Shown: positions 9,323 to 17,419 of the stretch, in pieces
How positions within the stretch are numbered: position 1 is the stretch's first letter
Layout: every line of letters starts with the position of its first letter
Assembly: GCA_019359285.1 (NCBI GenBank)
Contig: JAHHHQ010000025.1
Coordinates: 62,001 to 126,000, forward strand
Direction of reading: 5' to 3'
DNA from: Nodosilinea sp. WJT8-NPBG4
GTDB taxonomy: Bacteria > Cyanobacteriota > Cyanobacteriia > Phormidesmidales > Phormidesmidaceae
DNA: 64,000 nt
Notes under the pieces: model-generated
What the model saw: only the letters and a program-made list of their open reading frames with translations
What the model was told of the DNA's origin: nothing
Database searches by the model: none
Position numbers and translations under genes: made by a program

Positions 9323-9851
9323 GGCAGTTCACCCACGCTCTACACGGTGTAGCCCCCATGATGATGGCAAATGACCTCTGGGTGCCTTTGGCATTACTCA
9401 GCTTAATTATTGCCGCAGCGATCGCCTTTAGCCGAGCGAAGTAGGGTAATAGAAGTTGCCGCTTCCCCTACTCCCGTCTAGACATGTTCCCCGCAAAAAT
9501 ACACCACACGAAGCACAGTGAGAGGGCAACCGTATTGGCAAAGTTTGGCGCTGGCGAACTAGAGCGGCGGCGAAACTAATGAACTGGCACTGCAATTTGG
9601 CAAACTGGCCTCGTAGTGAAGCAATGTGGTGCAGCAATAAACTATATCGGCTCCGTAGGAAGCGATCACAGCCCGCAATGAAGCAATGTGACAGTGCAAT
9701 TAACCATAATGACCTCACAACGAAGCGATCGCAGCCCGCAGTGAAGCAATGTGGCACAGCAGTAAAGCAATGTAGCAGTGCAATAAACCATAATGACCTC
9801 GCAATGAAGCAATGTGGCACAGCAGTGAAGCAAAACTGGCACAGTAGATCG
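9323..9851. other. Intergenic region holding a degenerate tandem repeat
   Basis: This stretch of about 530 nt has no supported gene. Its left half (9323-9600) is unremarkable and contains the upstream region of the Fe-S fusion gene. Its right half is the tandem repeat annotated at 9607-9843. The open frames here exist because the repeat unit lacks stops, not because of coding selection. Confidence 0.6.
9607..9843. repeat. Degenerate tandem repeat array
   Basis: The core TGAAGCAATGTG recurs near 9617, 9680, 9742 and 9804. A longer companion unit (AGTGCAATAAACCATAATGA-type) occurs near 9693 and 9777, and CGATCGCAGCCCGCA-type spacers lie between. The array abuts the 3' end of the membrane-STAND gene. 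It is consistent with short tandemly repeated repetitive sequences of cyanobacteria. No CRISPR-like constant repeat/unique spacer pattern is present. Confidence 0.7.
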
Positions 9852-12449
9852 CTAATTGGTCACGCGATCGCTAACCCAACGGCGAAACATTTCAACAATA
9901 ATCTGGGCACTGCCATCGCTAAGGCGCACTACATCATGGCCTTCTAGGGTGTCTAGGGCGGCGGAAAAGGTTGCCGAGTCTAGGCCCGCAGCGGTTTGCA
10001 GATCACCCAGCACTAGCCCATCAGGGTACGGAGCCAGGGCGGTGAGGAGGTTGTGCTGTCCTGGGGCATCGTGGCCTGCCTGCGCCCATACGCCCGCAAA
10101 GTAGGGCTTGCCCTGAGCAAAAAACTCGGGCTGGCTAACGACGGCCTGTACGTCGGCGACGGTGAATTTGGCCTCGCGGGGCTGCTGGCGCTCGAAGACT
10201 TGGTCGTTGTAGCGGCGCACAAGCTGAAAGCCAATCAGCTGGGTGAGGTAGGGTTGGCCAGCGGTGAGATGCCAAATTAGATCTAGGGCGTCAAAGTCGT
10301 AGTCGAGGGGGAAGTCGCCGCCGGGGTTGGGCAGCAGAGCTTGCACTGTAGCCTGCTTAAAGAAATCGACTTTGATGGGAATGACGCTGGCGAAGAAGGG
10401 CTGAAAGTAGTCGGCAGACATTTCTTCGAGGGTGTGTAGCCCAGCGAAGGCAAAGCCCACCCTGGGGCTGTCTTGCACCAGCCCCCGCAGGTAGGCCATA
10501 AAGTCGTTTCCCAGTTTGCCGGCAGCAATCAGTTCTTCAATTTTTTCAAACTCGTCGAGGGCGATAATTAACCCCTCACCCTCGCGTAAGGTTTTGATGG
10601 CGCGGCGAAAGAAGCGCTGGAAGGTGCGGGCGGGCTGGGCAACCATATCGGCATCGCGGGGCGGGTCGATGGGCAACACGGCTGCCACCTGATCGCTAAT
10701 GGCCAGCAGCACATCGCTGATGTTCTCGGCCCCAGCGCTTTGGAGCAGGTTGACGTAGGCCACCCGCAGCCCCGACCCCAGAACCTGAGACACATTTCTA
10801 AGAATGGAAGTTTTGCCCATGCGACGATGACCGTAGAGCACCACCGATTGCAGGTGGTTACCCATCAGCCACAGCTCTTGTAGCTGCCGCATGATGTCAT
10901 CGCGACCTACAAATAGGTCGCCCTCAACCGGGTCGCCGATGACGTAGGGGTTACGCACCGGCTGGGTAAGGTCGATTTCGCCCACAGCGGCAGTGATTTC
11001 GAGTAGAGCATTTTGCCAGGTTTTGGCAATTTCGATCATCAGAGAGCGCTCGGCCTCGGGCAAATCGGCTTCGTATTCAAGAATGTGTTGTAGTTCGCCC
11101 AAGGCGCGGTTGGTGGCAAAGGCGCGGGCGGCACGAGAGACACTGGCTTGGGCAGTTTTGGTGTCGGAAATGACGTGGTAAAAGCGGCGAATGGCTTCCC
11201 AGGTTTGGGGGCGGAGGGTGCGATCTGGGGGAAGCTCGGGAAGCTCAATGGCGGCAATTTGCTCGGCATTTTCGGCAGCCTCGAAGAGGGCGAGCAGGCT
11301 GGCGAGGCCATACATTTCTCCACCGTGGCGAATGTTGCGAACAACGGCAAAGGCTTGAGCGGCTTGAGCGGGCTGTCCTTCGTGGAGGTACCAAAAGCCA
11401 GCGGCGGCAGCGCGCGGAGGTGTGTCTAGACGTAGAGATATTAGCTGGTTTCCTCTTCTTTGTAAATTTGGAATGAATTTATGCCAGAACTCAACTTTAA
11501 ATGCGTTGACTAGCGAAGCAGAACAGTACTTAATAATTTCCCAGTCAGCGAGCTGCCGACAGAGTTGATCGAGTCGAACTAATAGGTCGCTTTCAGACAA
11601 ACCAAACAGGGCTTTATTAACACATCCAATAGCTAATGGCGTCTGTCTACTATACAAAACAAGATGATTGATATTGTGAGTTCCTAAAGTCCAATTTTCG
11701 CTAAAACTTTTATTAACTATTCTACGTAAATAAGTAATTTGAATCCATGTCGAAGAAAAGAACTTGGAATACTTTAAGTCAGGGAGAGAATTCAAGGGAA
11801 AAAAAGTGTTTAAAGCTCCCAAGAGATAGCTGTCAATCCGTATTAGTGCACCTATCCTTAATGCCAGATGCAAAATTCCCATTAATAAGCCGATTAAAAA
11901 TCCTACCCAAAACCCCCTAAAGAGGATTCCATAGTAAACCCCAAGAAAACCCATACCTATGCTTGAAATTATGGAAACTCTAATTGAATTCTTGGAAATC
12001 GAAGCGAGTTTACCTGCGACTTCTAAGACTGAGGATACCCCAACCTTTTCTGAGTAGGTGTCAAGATAAATCCACCAAATAAGGGAGAGCACCATGAAGA
12101 GACTTAGCACTACTATAGATTTGAGTGTATCAGCCTCTTCTTGACTTAATAAGTTGGATAAAAGAAAGGTTAGGAAATTAATTATTAGAGCTGGAAGCAC
12201 GGCAAATGAAAAAATTATCATTCGCCAATCCTGGTTTTTCAGGAGAATTGACATGCGATTTCGGAAACTTAGCCCTGAAGCATCTATGTACCCACCTCCA
12301 AATTCCTCTATGTACCATCTCGTGGCTTGTGGAAAATATGTTAGCCAGAAAAATAGTCGTAAGTGGTCATGCAAATTCCAAAACGAAAGGGAGCGATTAA
12401 GTTTAGGGGCTAAGTCTAGTCTTAAATCAGCTATGTCGTCTTTGGGCAT
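9852..12449 (-). CDS. Membrane-anchored STAND-type NTPase
   Basis: This protein is 865 residues from the chosen ATG. About four hydrophobic segments lie between residues 75 and 205. A helical linker follows (about 340-490, TPR-like in look), then a P-loop NTPase with Walker A GHRRMGKTS (540-548) and Walker B LIIALDEFE (627-635), and a C-terminal winged-helix-like region. A GTG at 12473 in frame is possible, but it lies inside a family A palindrome; the ATG at 12449 (MPKDDIADL) is preferred. The gene is immediately downstream of the TIR-STAND gene, implying co-transcription. DNA for the first ~340 residues is clearly more AT-rich than the rest. The ligand and output are unknown. Confidence 0.8.
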   Translation of the reverse strand: MPKDDIADLRLDLAPKLNRSLSFWNLHDHLRLFFWLTYFPQATRWYIEEFGGGYIDASGLSFRNRMSILLKNQDWRMIIFSFAVLPALIINFLTFLLSNLLSQEEADTLKSIVVLSLFMVLSLIWWIYLDTYSEKVGVSSVLEVAGKLASISKNSIRVSIISSIGMGFLGVYYGILFRGFWVGFLIGLLMGILHLALRIGALIRIDSYLLGALNTFFPLNSLPDLKYSKFFSSTWIQITYLRRIVNKSFSENWTLGTHNINHLVLYSRQTPLAIGCVNKALFGLSESDLLVRLDQLCRQLADWEIIKYCSASLVNAFKVEFWHKFIPNLQRRGNQLISLRLDTPPRAAAAGFWYLHEGQPAQAAQAFAVVRNIRHGGEMYGLASLLALFEAAENAEQIAAIELPELPPDRTLRPQTWEAIRRFYHVISDTKTAQASVSRAARAFATNRALGELQHILEYEADLPEAERSLMIEIAKTWQNALLEITAAVGEIDLTQPVRNPYVIGDPVEGDLFVGRDDIMRQLQELWLMGNHLQSVVLYGHRRMGKTSILRNVSQVLGSGLRVAYVNLLQSAGAENISDVLLAISDQVAAVLPIDPPRDADMVAQPARTFQRFFRRAIKTLREGEGLIIALDEFEKIEELIAAGKLGNDFMAYLRGLVQDSPRVGFAFAGLHTLEEMSADYFQPFFASVIPIKVDFFKQATVQALLPNPGGDFPLDYDFDALDLIWHLTAGQPYLTQLIGFQLVRRYNDQVFERQQPREAKFTVADVQAVVSQPEFFAQGKPYFAGVWAQAGHDAPGQHNLLTALAPYPDGLVLGDLQTAAGLDSATFSAALDTLEGHDVVRLSDGSAQIIVEMFRRWVSDRVTN

Positions 12450-12457
12450 GGTGAGGT

Positions 12458-12478
12458 GGTGGGCGGTGCCCACCCTAC
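12458..12478. repeat. Dispersed palindrome, family A copy 4, at the STAND gene junction
   Basis: On the minus strand it reads GTAGGGTGGGCA-CC-GCCCACC. Its TAG is the stop codon of the TIR-STAND gene, and its interior offers the alternative GTG start of the membrane-STAND gene. It therefore occupies the whole junction between the two genes. Confidence 0.75.
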
Positions 12479-13707
12479 GGTAATTTTTGGCGAAAGAGGG
12501 CGTTGCAGTGCTGCATCAGGTCTTTGGGTCTGCCGCCGCAGGTGGCGATCAGATCGGCAATCTCATCGTCGCTGAAGCGAATGGGCGTGGGGGCCAGGCG
12601 GGTAGCGATAAACTGGCGCACGCTCTCCGCCGACCAGGGCTTGACCGCCTCTTCCCAGCAAATACCGTGCAGGGGCGACACCATGCCATCGTCATAGCTG
12701 TCAGGAAACAGCGTTTCGAGCGAGTCGCGGGCGGCTAGCACCAGGCGCAGGGGGGCGTCTCTGCCCTCCGAGAGGCCGCGCAGCTGGTCGCGCACCCGGC
12801 GCGAAAACTCATCCTGCACAATGCGCTCCACTTCATCCAAAATCAGCAGCAGGCGTTTCTCCCGCAGGGCGCGATTGAGTTGGTTGCCGCGAGTGTCTTC
12901 GGCGATGCCCACCTTGGCGCAGAGTTCTTCGTAAAACTCGTCTTCGCTAAATAGCATCACCAGGTTGATGAAGATCGGCTCTCGCGGCAGGGACAGCCTT
13001 CCCTGGGCCTGGCGGGCCACCTCCCGCAGCAGAGAAGACTTGCCCAGGTTGCGATCGCCGATCAGCGCCACATTGCTGCCGCTGTTGAGCACCTCAAACA
13101 TGCGATCGAGGGTGCGATCGCAGTCAAAAAACTGCTCAGCCTCATCCACCGCGCCGGTCAGCGGCAAAAACGGGTTTTGAGTTTGCACCCGCCCTGGAAA
13201 GCTGGCCTTATCCTGGGCATCTCCAGTTTGCGAGGGCTGTACCGATTCGCGACGGGGAAACATGGGTCGTTTCTCGGGCTTACCGCGTTTCTTCAACGCT
13301 GCCGCAATGCCCTCAACGATCGAGCGTTCTGCATCTCCCTCTGCCTTACCGACGATGTCAATGTAATTGATCTGCCCCAGCAACCCCTCGGGCTTGCATT
13401 CCCCCACCCGAATGGGGAGCAGACGACTCTCCTGGGATTGAGGGTCTTGCTTGAAGGCGGCGGCCCACTCGGGGTGAGTGTACTTGGCTTTGATGTAATC
13501 ATCGGAGAGTACGGCAATGGTGCGATCGCATCCTACCGCTGCATCGTCCATCTCCAACAAAAAATTATTGCCGGGTAGAAAATCCCACGCCTGAATTTTG
13601 ACTGTATAGCTGCGCTCTTCCAAAATCCAAGCGATCCACTCAGCCCAAGCTCTATCAGCACTGTTGTAACTGACAAAGAAATCTCGTTGGGGTGAAATAG
13701 CCGTCAT
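12475..13707 (-). CDS. TIR-domain STAND NTPase
   Basis: This is a 410-residue protein. Residues about 8-135 form a TIR domain: it opens with RDFFVSYNSADRAWAEWI and continues through a CDRTIAVLSDDYI strand-helix and a HPEW box. After a linker, residues about 180-405 form an AAA/STAND NTPase with Walker A GDRNLGKSS (217-225) and Walker B LLLILDEVE (286-294). Bacterial TIR domains often hydrolyse NAD+ on activation. Glu52 is a candidate catalytic residue, but its assignment needs a structure alignment. It lacks a long repeat sensor, so the downstream membrane NTPase may supply sensing. A role in abortive-type immunity is inference. Confidence 0.85.
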   Translation of the reverse strand: MTAISPQRDFFVSYNSADRAWAEWIAWILEERSYTVKIQAWDFLPGNNFLLEMDDAAVGCDRTIAVLSDDYIKAKYTHPEWAAAFKQDPQSQESRLLPIRVGECKPEGLLGQINYIDIVGKAEGDAERSIVEGIAAALKKRGKPEKRPMFPRRESVQPSQTGDAQDKASFPGRVQTQNPFLPLTGAVDEAEQFFDCDRTLDRMFEVLNSGSNVALIGDRNLGKSSLLREVARQAQGRLSLPREPIFINLVMLFSEDEFYEELCAKVGIAEDTRGNQLNRALREKRLLLILDEVERIVQDEFSRRVRDQLRGLSEGRDAPLRLVLAARDSLETLFPDSYDDGMVSPLHGICWEEAVKPWSAESVRQFIATRLAPTPIRFSDDEIADLIATCGGRPKDLMQHCNALFRQKLP

Positions 13708-14043
13708 GGGTGAGCAGAATTTGCTTCTTACTATAGCCCGCCTTCCCCTAGACCGCTCTTCTGATGAGGCATTTAGCTCTTCACGAGTAAAGCAAAGCTA
13801 GTGAGATAATAGCCGCATAGACATTGCCAATTAACCGCGCCCCGTAGACTGGCAGAGTGCCCCGATCGCCAGCTCCCCCTCCTACCCACAAACCATCAAC
13901 CCGTCACCACCTAGCCCAACCCAAACCAAGCCTTTCCCGAAATCGCCATAGGCATTCTCACCATAGCTATGAAAGTTAGGATAGAGAATCTTCCAGCAAA
14001 GATATTACAAAACAGATTTGAGCAACAACATTGAAGAAAGGCC
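13708..14043. other. Intergenic region between TIR-STAND and hicB
   Basis: This region of about 336 nt lies between two divergent genes and must contain both promoters, but no motif stands out. No ORF or repeat was recognised. A weak purine-rich stretch (GAAGAAAGG) precedes hicB. Confidence 0.5.
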
Positions 14044-14271
14044 ATGAAACAGATGCACCAATTTATCGCCATCATTGAGCGAGAAGAGGATGGTTATGTC
14101 TCGCTTTGCCTTGAACTAGACATTGCTAGCCAGGGAGATACTGTAGAAGAAGCCACAACAAACCTGGTTGAGGCCATTGAGCTTTTCTTTGAAGTGGCCA
14201 ATCCATCAGAGATAGCTAATCGCCTAAAATCCGAGGTCTTTATCACCCGATTGGAGGTCAGCCTTGGGTAA
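14044..14271 (+). CDS. hicB: HicB-family antitoxin
   Basis: This 75-residue protein has the HicB partial RNase-H-like fold signature: FIAIIEREEDGYVSLCLELD, then ASQGDTVEEATTNLVEAIELFF. HicB neutralises the HicA mRNA interferase and usually autoregulates the pair. The partner hicA follows with an 8-nt overlap but contains an in-frame stop, so this antitoxin is probably an orphan. The start ATG is followed by a second ATG three codons later; the first fits close homologues. Confidence 0.88.
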   Translation: MKQMHQFIAIIEREEDGYVSLCLELDIASQGDTVEEATTNLVEAIELFFEVANPSEIANRLKSEVFITRLEVSLG

Positions 14272-14485
14272 ACTAAAAACCTTCTCCAGCTAGGAAGTCT
14301 GCAAGCTTTTAGGGCAACACGGGTTTCTAGCGGTGCGGCAACGGGAAAGCCATATCGTTATGCAAAAACAGACAGAAGAAACGACTATCACAGTTCCCGT
14401 ACCCAATCACAAGACGTTGAAAGTTGGGACACTGCAATCCATAATTCGCCAGTCTCAGCTACCTAAGGCACTGTTTGAAGTGTGA
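14264..14485 (+). pseudogene. hicA: HicA-type toxin gene with nonsense codon
   Basis: Reading from TTG at 14264, which is preceded by GGAGG at 14253-14257, the frame gives LGKLKTFSS, a TAG at 14291-14293 (codon 10), then EVCKLLGQHGFLAVRQRESH and ITVPVPNHKTLKVGTL, and ends in LFEV before TGA. This is a full-length HicA (73 sense codons) apart from the stop, with the catalytic His retained in the ESH motif. The Gly that usually precedes SH is Glu here. There is no frameshift, so the inactivation looks recent or could be bypassed by readthrough or re-initiation. Confidence 0.85.
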
Positions 14486-14599
14486 ATATTTAGATGCGGA
14501 GCCTGAGCCATGCAAAGTCTATGGTCGGGTTAGCGCCTCCGAAGGAGATTTGTTGTGAGCGCTGCCTCACCCCTAGGTAGCCTGGCACTAATTGACCAC

Positions 14600-15118
14600 C
14601 TAATGTTGCACAACCACGGGTGTCCCTAGATCGGCCCAGTTGTATAACCACTGGGCATGGTCAACCGCGACATTTACGCAGCCATGACTCACGGGTGTAC
14701 CAAAATTGTGGTGCCAGTAAGCCCCATGAATCGCGTACCCTCGATAAAAATACATTGTCCACGGTACATCGGGCACGTCATAATCTGCGCCCCGCATTCT
14801 AGTCGTTCGATGCATTGCCTGAATCTCAAACACCCCCGTCACTGTTGGCGTTGAGCGTTTCCCCGTTGAGACAATGACTGCATAGACCGGGGTACCTCCT
14901 TCCCAGGCTGTTAACCGCTGGCTTGATAGATCGATTTGGAACCAGCGTTCATTGGACTGGCGAAGACCTGTAACCCGTGCGGCTATTTCTTCATTCGTAA
15001 GGGCCATGGCAGGCTCTACACCTGGGGCCAAAAATAACCCTGCACCGCTGACGATTAAACTCAAAAAAGCACCTGCTCCGAAGCGTTTGAGCCAATGCTG
15101 CTGAGCGCCTAACATCAC
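14600..15118 (-). CDS. L,D-transpeptidase (YkuD domain), exported
   Basis: This 172-residue protein has an N-terminal hydrophobic signal segment (residues 10-40, ending near AMA) and a YkuD catalytic domain. The catalytic motif HGAYWHHNFGTPVSHGCVN holds the active-site His and Cys, and the strand FQIDLSSQRLTAWEG opens the domain. It forms 3-3 peptidoglycan cross-links or attaches proteins in the periplasm. The length is typical of small cyanobacterial members. It is a single gene facing hicA convergently. Confidence 0.92.
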   Translation of the reverse strand: MMLGAQQHWLKRFGAGAFLSLIVSGAGLFLAPGVEPAMALTNEEIAARVTGLRQSNERWFQIDLSSQRLTAWEGGTPVYAVIVSTGKRSTPTVTGVFEIQAMHRTTRMRGADYDVPDVPWTMYFYRGYAIHGAYWHHNFGTPVSHGCVNVAVDHAQWLYNWADLGTPVVVQH

Positions 15119-15231
15119 TCCACCTCAACTGTTTAGATGATCATTACTTCAACCCCTTCAGCCAAAATCCTAAAAATGGCAATGATTCTTTAGGCTGCAT
15201 CATCTCCTATACAGCTAAGTTTGATGAAGCC

Positions 15232-16110
15232 CTAAATTTTCTCTGCTAAAAACTCCACCAGCCGAGTTACCTTCGCTGACAGGTGGCGATTCACTGGGTA
15301 TAGCGCGTAGATGTTGATTGGCGGCGGCGGATAGTCACCGAGAATAGGGCGCAAGCGTTCTGCCTTCAAATCTTCTTCCACAATAAAATCGGGCAGCATT
15401 ACGATGCCTAAGCCTTCCAAGGCAGCGGCTCGCAGCACCTCGCCGTTGTTACAGCACAGCGGCCCGTTAATCGTGACCGTATGCGGCTCATCCCTCACCA
15501 AAGTCCAGCTATTGTCTTGGGCACGGTGGCCGTAGTGTAGACAGTCGTGCTGTTTGAGATCGTCTGGGTGAACCGGGATGCCGCGCTGTTGTAGATAGCC
15601 GGGAGCGGCGCACACCACTAGCGGGCAGGGAGCCAGGGTGTGGGCGATTAACCCGGGGCCGGGCGGCTGGGCAGCAATGCGAATGGTGATGTCAAACCCT
15701 TCTTCAATTGGGTCGATGCGGCGATCGTTGAGCACCAGCTCGACATAGAGATCGGGGTACTGAGCCATAAACTCTACCAACAGCGGGGCGAGGTGCAGGG
15801 TGCCAAAAGTCATTGGCGCATTGATGCGCAGGCTGCCACGCGGCTCCTGGTGCAGGCGAGTGAGGGCCAGCTCGGCTTCTTCGAGGTCGGCGAGGATGGC
15901 GAGGCAGCGATCGTAGTAGGCGCGGCCAGCATCGGTAGGAGAGACCTTGCGAGTGGTGCGCTGCAAAAGCTGGGTTTGCAGGTGCTCTTCCAAATTGATT
16001 ACTAGCTTGTTGACCTGCGATCGCGACAGATCCATCTGACGAGCAGCGGCAGCGAAACCGCCTGCTTCAACAACTTGGGTAAAGGCGCGCATGCTTTCGA
16101 GTTTGTCCAT
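15232..16110 (-). CDS. LysR-family transcriptional regulator
   Basis: This 292-residue protein carries an N-terminal winged helix-turn-helix (MDKLESMRAFTQVVEAGGFA, then AAARQMDLSRSQVNKLV) and a C-terminal periplasmic-binding-like effector domain. Closest in style are CrgA/DmlR-type LysR proteins. It is transcribed divergently from the pirin gene, and a LysR-type operator lies between them (16195-16217). That arrangement suggests it controls the pirin/CDGSH pair and itself. The effector is unknown. Confidence 0.9.
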   Translation of the reverse strand: MDKLESMRAFTQVVEAGGFAAAARQMDLSRSQVNKLVINLEEHLQTQLLQRTTRKVSPTDAGRAYYDRCLAILADLEEAELALTRLHQEPRGSLRINAPMTFGTLHLAPLLVEFMAQYPDLYVELVLNDRRIDPIEEGFDITIRIAAQPPGPGLIAHTLAPCPLVVCAAPGYLQQRGIPVHPDDLKQHDCLHYGHRAQDNSWTLVRDEPHTVTINGPLCCNNGEVLRAAALEGLGIVMLPDFIVEEDLKAERLRPILGDYPPPPINIYALYPVNRHLSAKVTRLVEFLAEKI

Positions 16111-16118
16111 CTTGAGGA

Positions 16119-16134
16119 ATGGGGGAGATAAGGA
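16119..16134. repeat. G-rich dispersed repeat, copy 1
   Basis: ATGGGGGAGATAAGGA is identical at 16119-16134 and 22459-22474. Both copies lie in short intergenic stretches of G-rich, A-rich sequence, consistent with an STRR-like repeat family. Confidence 0.5.
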
Positions 16135-16194
16135 CTATGAGGGTGATGAGGAAGGTGGGGTAGGGAGATCTTCTATGGACAACACAACGGCTTT

Positions 16195-16217
16195 ATTGTC
16201 TCTTTTTGAGCGACAAT
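16195..16217. promoter_or_regulatory. LysR-type operator (ATTGTC-N11-GACAAT)
   Basis: A perfect 6+6 inverted repeat with an 11-nt spacer matches the T-N11-A rule for LysR proteins. It lies in the intergenic region between the LysR gene and pirin. Another ATTGTC half site is at 16236-16241 and a GGACAAC-type half site is near 16178, as expected for recognition and activation sub-sites. Confidence 0.75.
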
Positions 16218-16316
16218 GTGTCTATTAGATTGTATATTGTCTATTAATTGGATTCAGTATATCTTTAATTTATTCGGATGTTTCCAATCCATTGACGCTA
16301 TTAGGAGGTGTCTCTA

Positions 16317-17021
16317 ATGATTAAGGTTCGTCCTGCTAATGAACGCGGTGCCGCCAACTTTGACTGGCTTGATTCTCACCACACCTTCTCCTTCGGCAAC
16401 TACTACGACCCTAAGCACATGGGCTTTGCCAGCCTGCGGGTGATTAACGAAGATAAGGTGACGCCGAGTCAGGGTTTTGGCACCCACGGCCACCGCGATA
16501 TGGAAATCATTACCTACGTGTTGGATGGCGCACTGGAGCACAAAGATAGTCTTGGCACTGGCTCCGTGATTCGCCCTGGGGATGTGCAGCGGATGTCGGC
16601 GGGCACAGGCATTCGCCACAGCGAGTTCAACGCTTCAGACACTAACCCAGTGCATTTTCTGCAAATTTGGATTTTGCCTGACGTTGAGGGCATTGACCCC
16701 GGCTACGAACAGATCTCGATCGCACCCGCAGCCAAGCAGGGTCAGCTACGCCTAGTAGGTTCCCGCGACGGCCGCGATGGCTCCGTCACCATTCACCAGG
16801 ATGTCAGTCTCTATGCGACCACGTTGAGTGATGGCGATCGCGTAGACCATACCCTGGCCCCCGGTCGAGTGGCTTGGGTGCAGGTGGCCCGTGGCGCAGT
16901 CAACCTCAACGGCCATGACCTCACCGCTGGGGATGGGGCTGCCGTCAGTGACCTCAATACCCTGACTCTGACTGGGGCTGCCGATGAGGCTGAGGTGCTG
17001 CTGTTTGATATGGCCGCCTAA
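16317..17021 (+). CDS. Pirin family protein
   Basis: This is a bicupin pirin of about 234 residues in the YhhW/quercetinase group. The first cupin carries metal-ligand candidates in FDWLDSHHTFSFG, in GFGTHGHRDMEI and in GTGIRHSEFN. The ATG at 16317 is preferred because AGGAGG lies at 16303-16308; the GTG at 16308 overlaps that ribosome site. YhhW-type pirins can have quercetin 2,3-dioxygenase activity or serve as redox sensors; the substrate here is unknown. It is followed by the CDGSH gene after a very strong hairpin. Confidence 0.92.
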   Translation: MIKVRPANERGAANFDWLDSHHTFSFGNYYDPKHMGFASLRVINEDKVTPSQGFGTHGHRDMEIITYVLDGALEHKDSLGTGSVIRPGDVQRMSAGTGIRHSEFNASDTNPVHFLQIWILPDVEGIDPGYEQISIAPAAKQGQLRLVGSRDGRDGSVTIHQDVSLYATTLSDGDRVDHTLAPGRVAWVQVARGAVNLNGHDLTAGDGAAVSDLNTLTLTGAADEAEVLLFDMAA

Positions 17022-17028
17022 CAAACTT

Positions 17029-17060
17029 GCGGCGGCAGGGGAAACTTCCCCTGCCGCCGC
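17029..17060 (+). terminator. 15-bp intercistronic hairpin
   Basis: A perfect 15-bp stem (GCGGCGGCAGGGGAA with its complement) and a 2-nt AC gap lie 8 nt after the pirin stop. There is no T-run, so it may be a partial terminator or an mRNA 3'-end stabiliser that lowers expression of the next gene relative to pirin. Confidence 0.6.
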
Positions 17061-17106
17061 TCGATGTCCGTGACAAGACGGTGATCTAAATAGAGAGGAA
17101 AAACTG

Positions 17107-17343
17107 ATGGCTGAGCCTGTAATTGCCGACACTAAGCCCGTGGTGATGCAGCTGGAAGCTGGTGACTATTTTTGGTGCACCTGCGGCCAGTCAACTAACC
17201 AACCCTTCTGCAACGGTGCCCACGCTGGCACCGAATTCACGCCAATGAAATTCACCTTGGAGGAGAAGAAGCAGGTAGCGCTGTGCGCCTGCAAATATAC
17301 GCAAAATGCGCCCTTCTGCGACGGTAGCCACGCCAAGCTCTAG
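17107..17343 (+). CDS. Tandem CDGSH iron-sulfur protein
   Basis: This 78-residue protein has two CDGSH-type motifs: CTCGQSTNQPFCNGAH (first) and CACKYTQNAPFCDGSH (second). Each provides three Cys and one His for a labile 2Fe-2S cluster (mitoNEET/Miner2 class). It is soluble, with no membrane anchor. It lies 85 nt after pirin on the same strand, suggesting a redox-responsive pair under the divergent LysR protein. Confidence 0.93.
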   Translation: MAEPVIADTKPVVMQLEAGDYFWCTCGQSTNQPFCNGAHAGTEFTPMKFTLEEKKQVALCACKYTQNAPFCDGSHAKL

Positions 17344-17419
17344 GGCAGCTGAGGCAGCGCTTAACTAGCCTATTTTTTTCAGTAAGAATAGGTGTGCGGT
17401 AGTTGAACCGTTTTATAGC

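Noticed and set aside
9607..9843. Possible CRISPR array
   Set aside because: The repeats vary in length and sequence and the spacers are not unique, so this is a degenerate tandem repeat.
9579..9947. 122-codon open frame across the tandem repeat
   Set aside because: Its repeated MKQCGTAVKQ-like translation is a consequence of the DNA repeat; it also runs into the antisense of the membrane-STAND gene.
12449..12473. GTG start of the membrane-STAND gene at 12473
   Set aside because: It lies inside a dispersed palindrome; the ATG at 12449 gives a family-like polar N-terminus, although a 1-nt gap to the TIR stop keeps the GTG possible.
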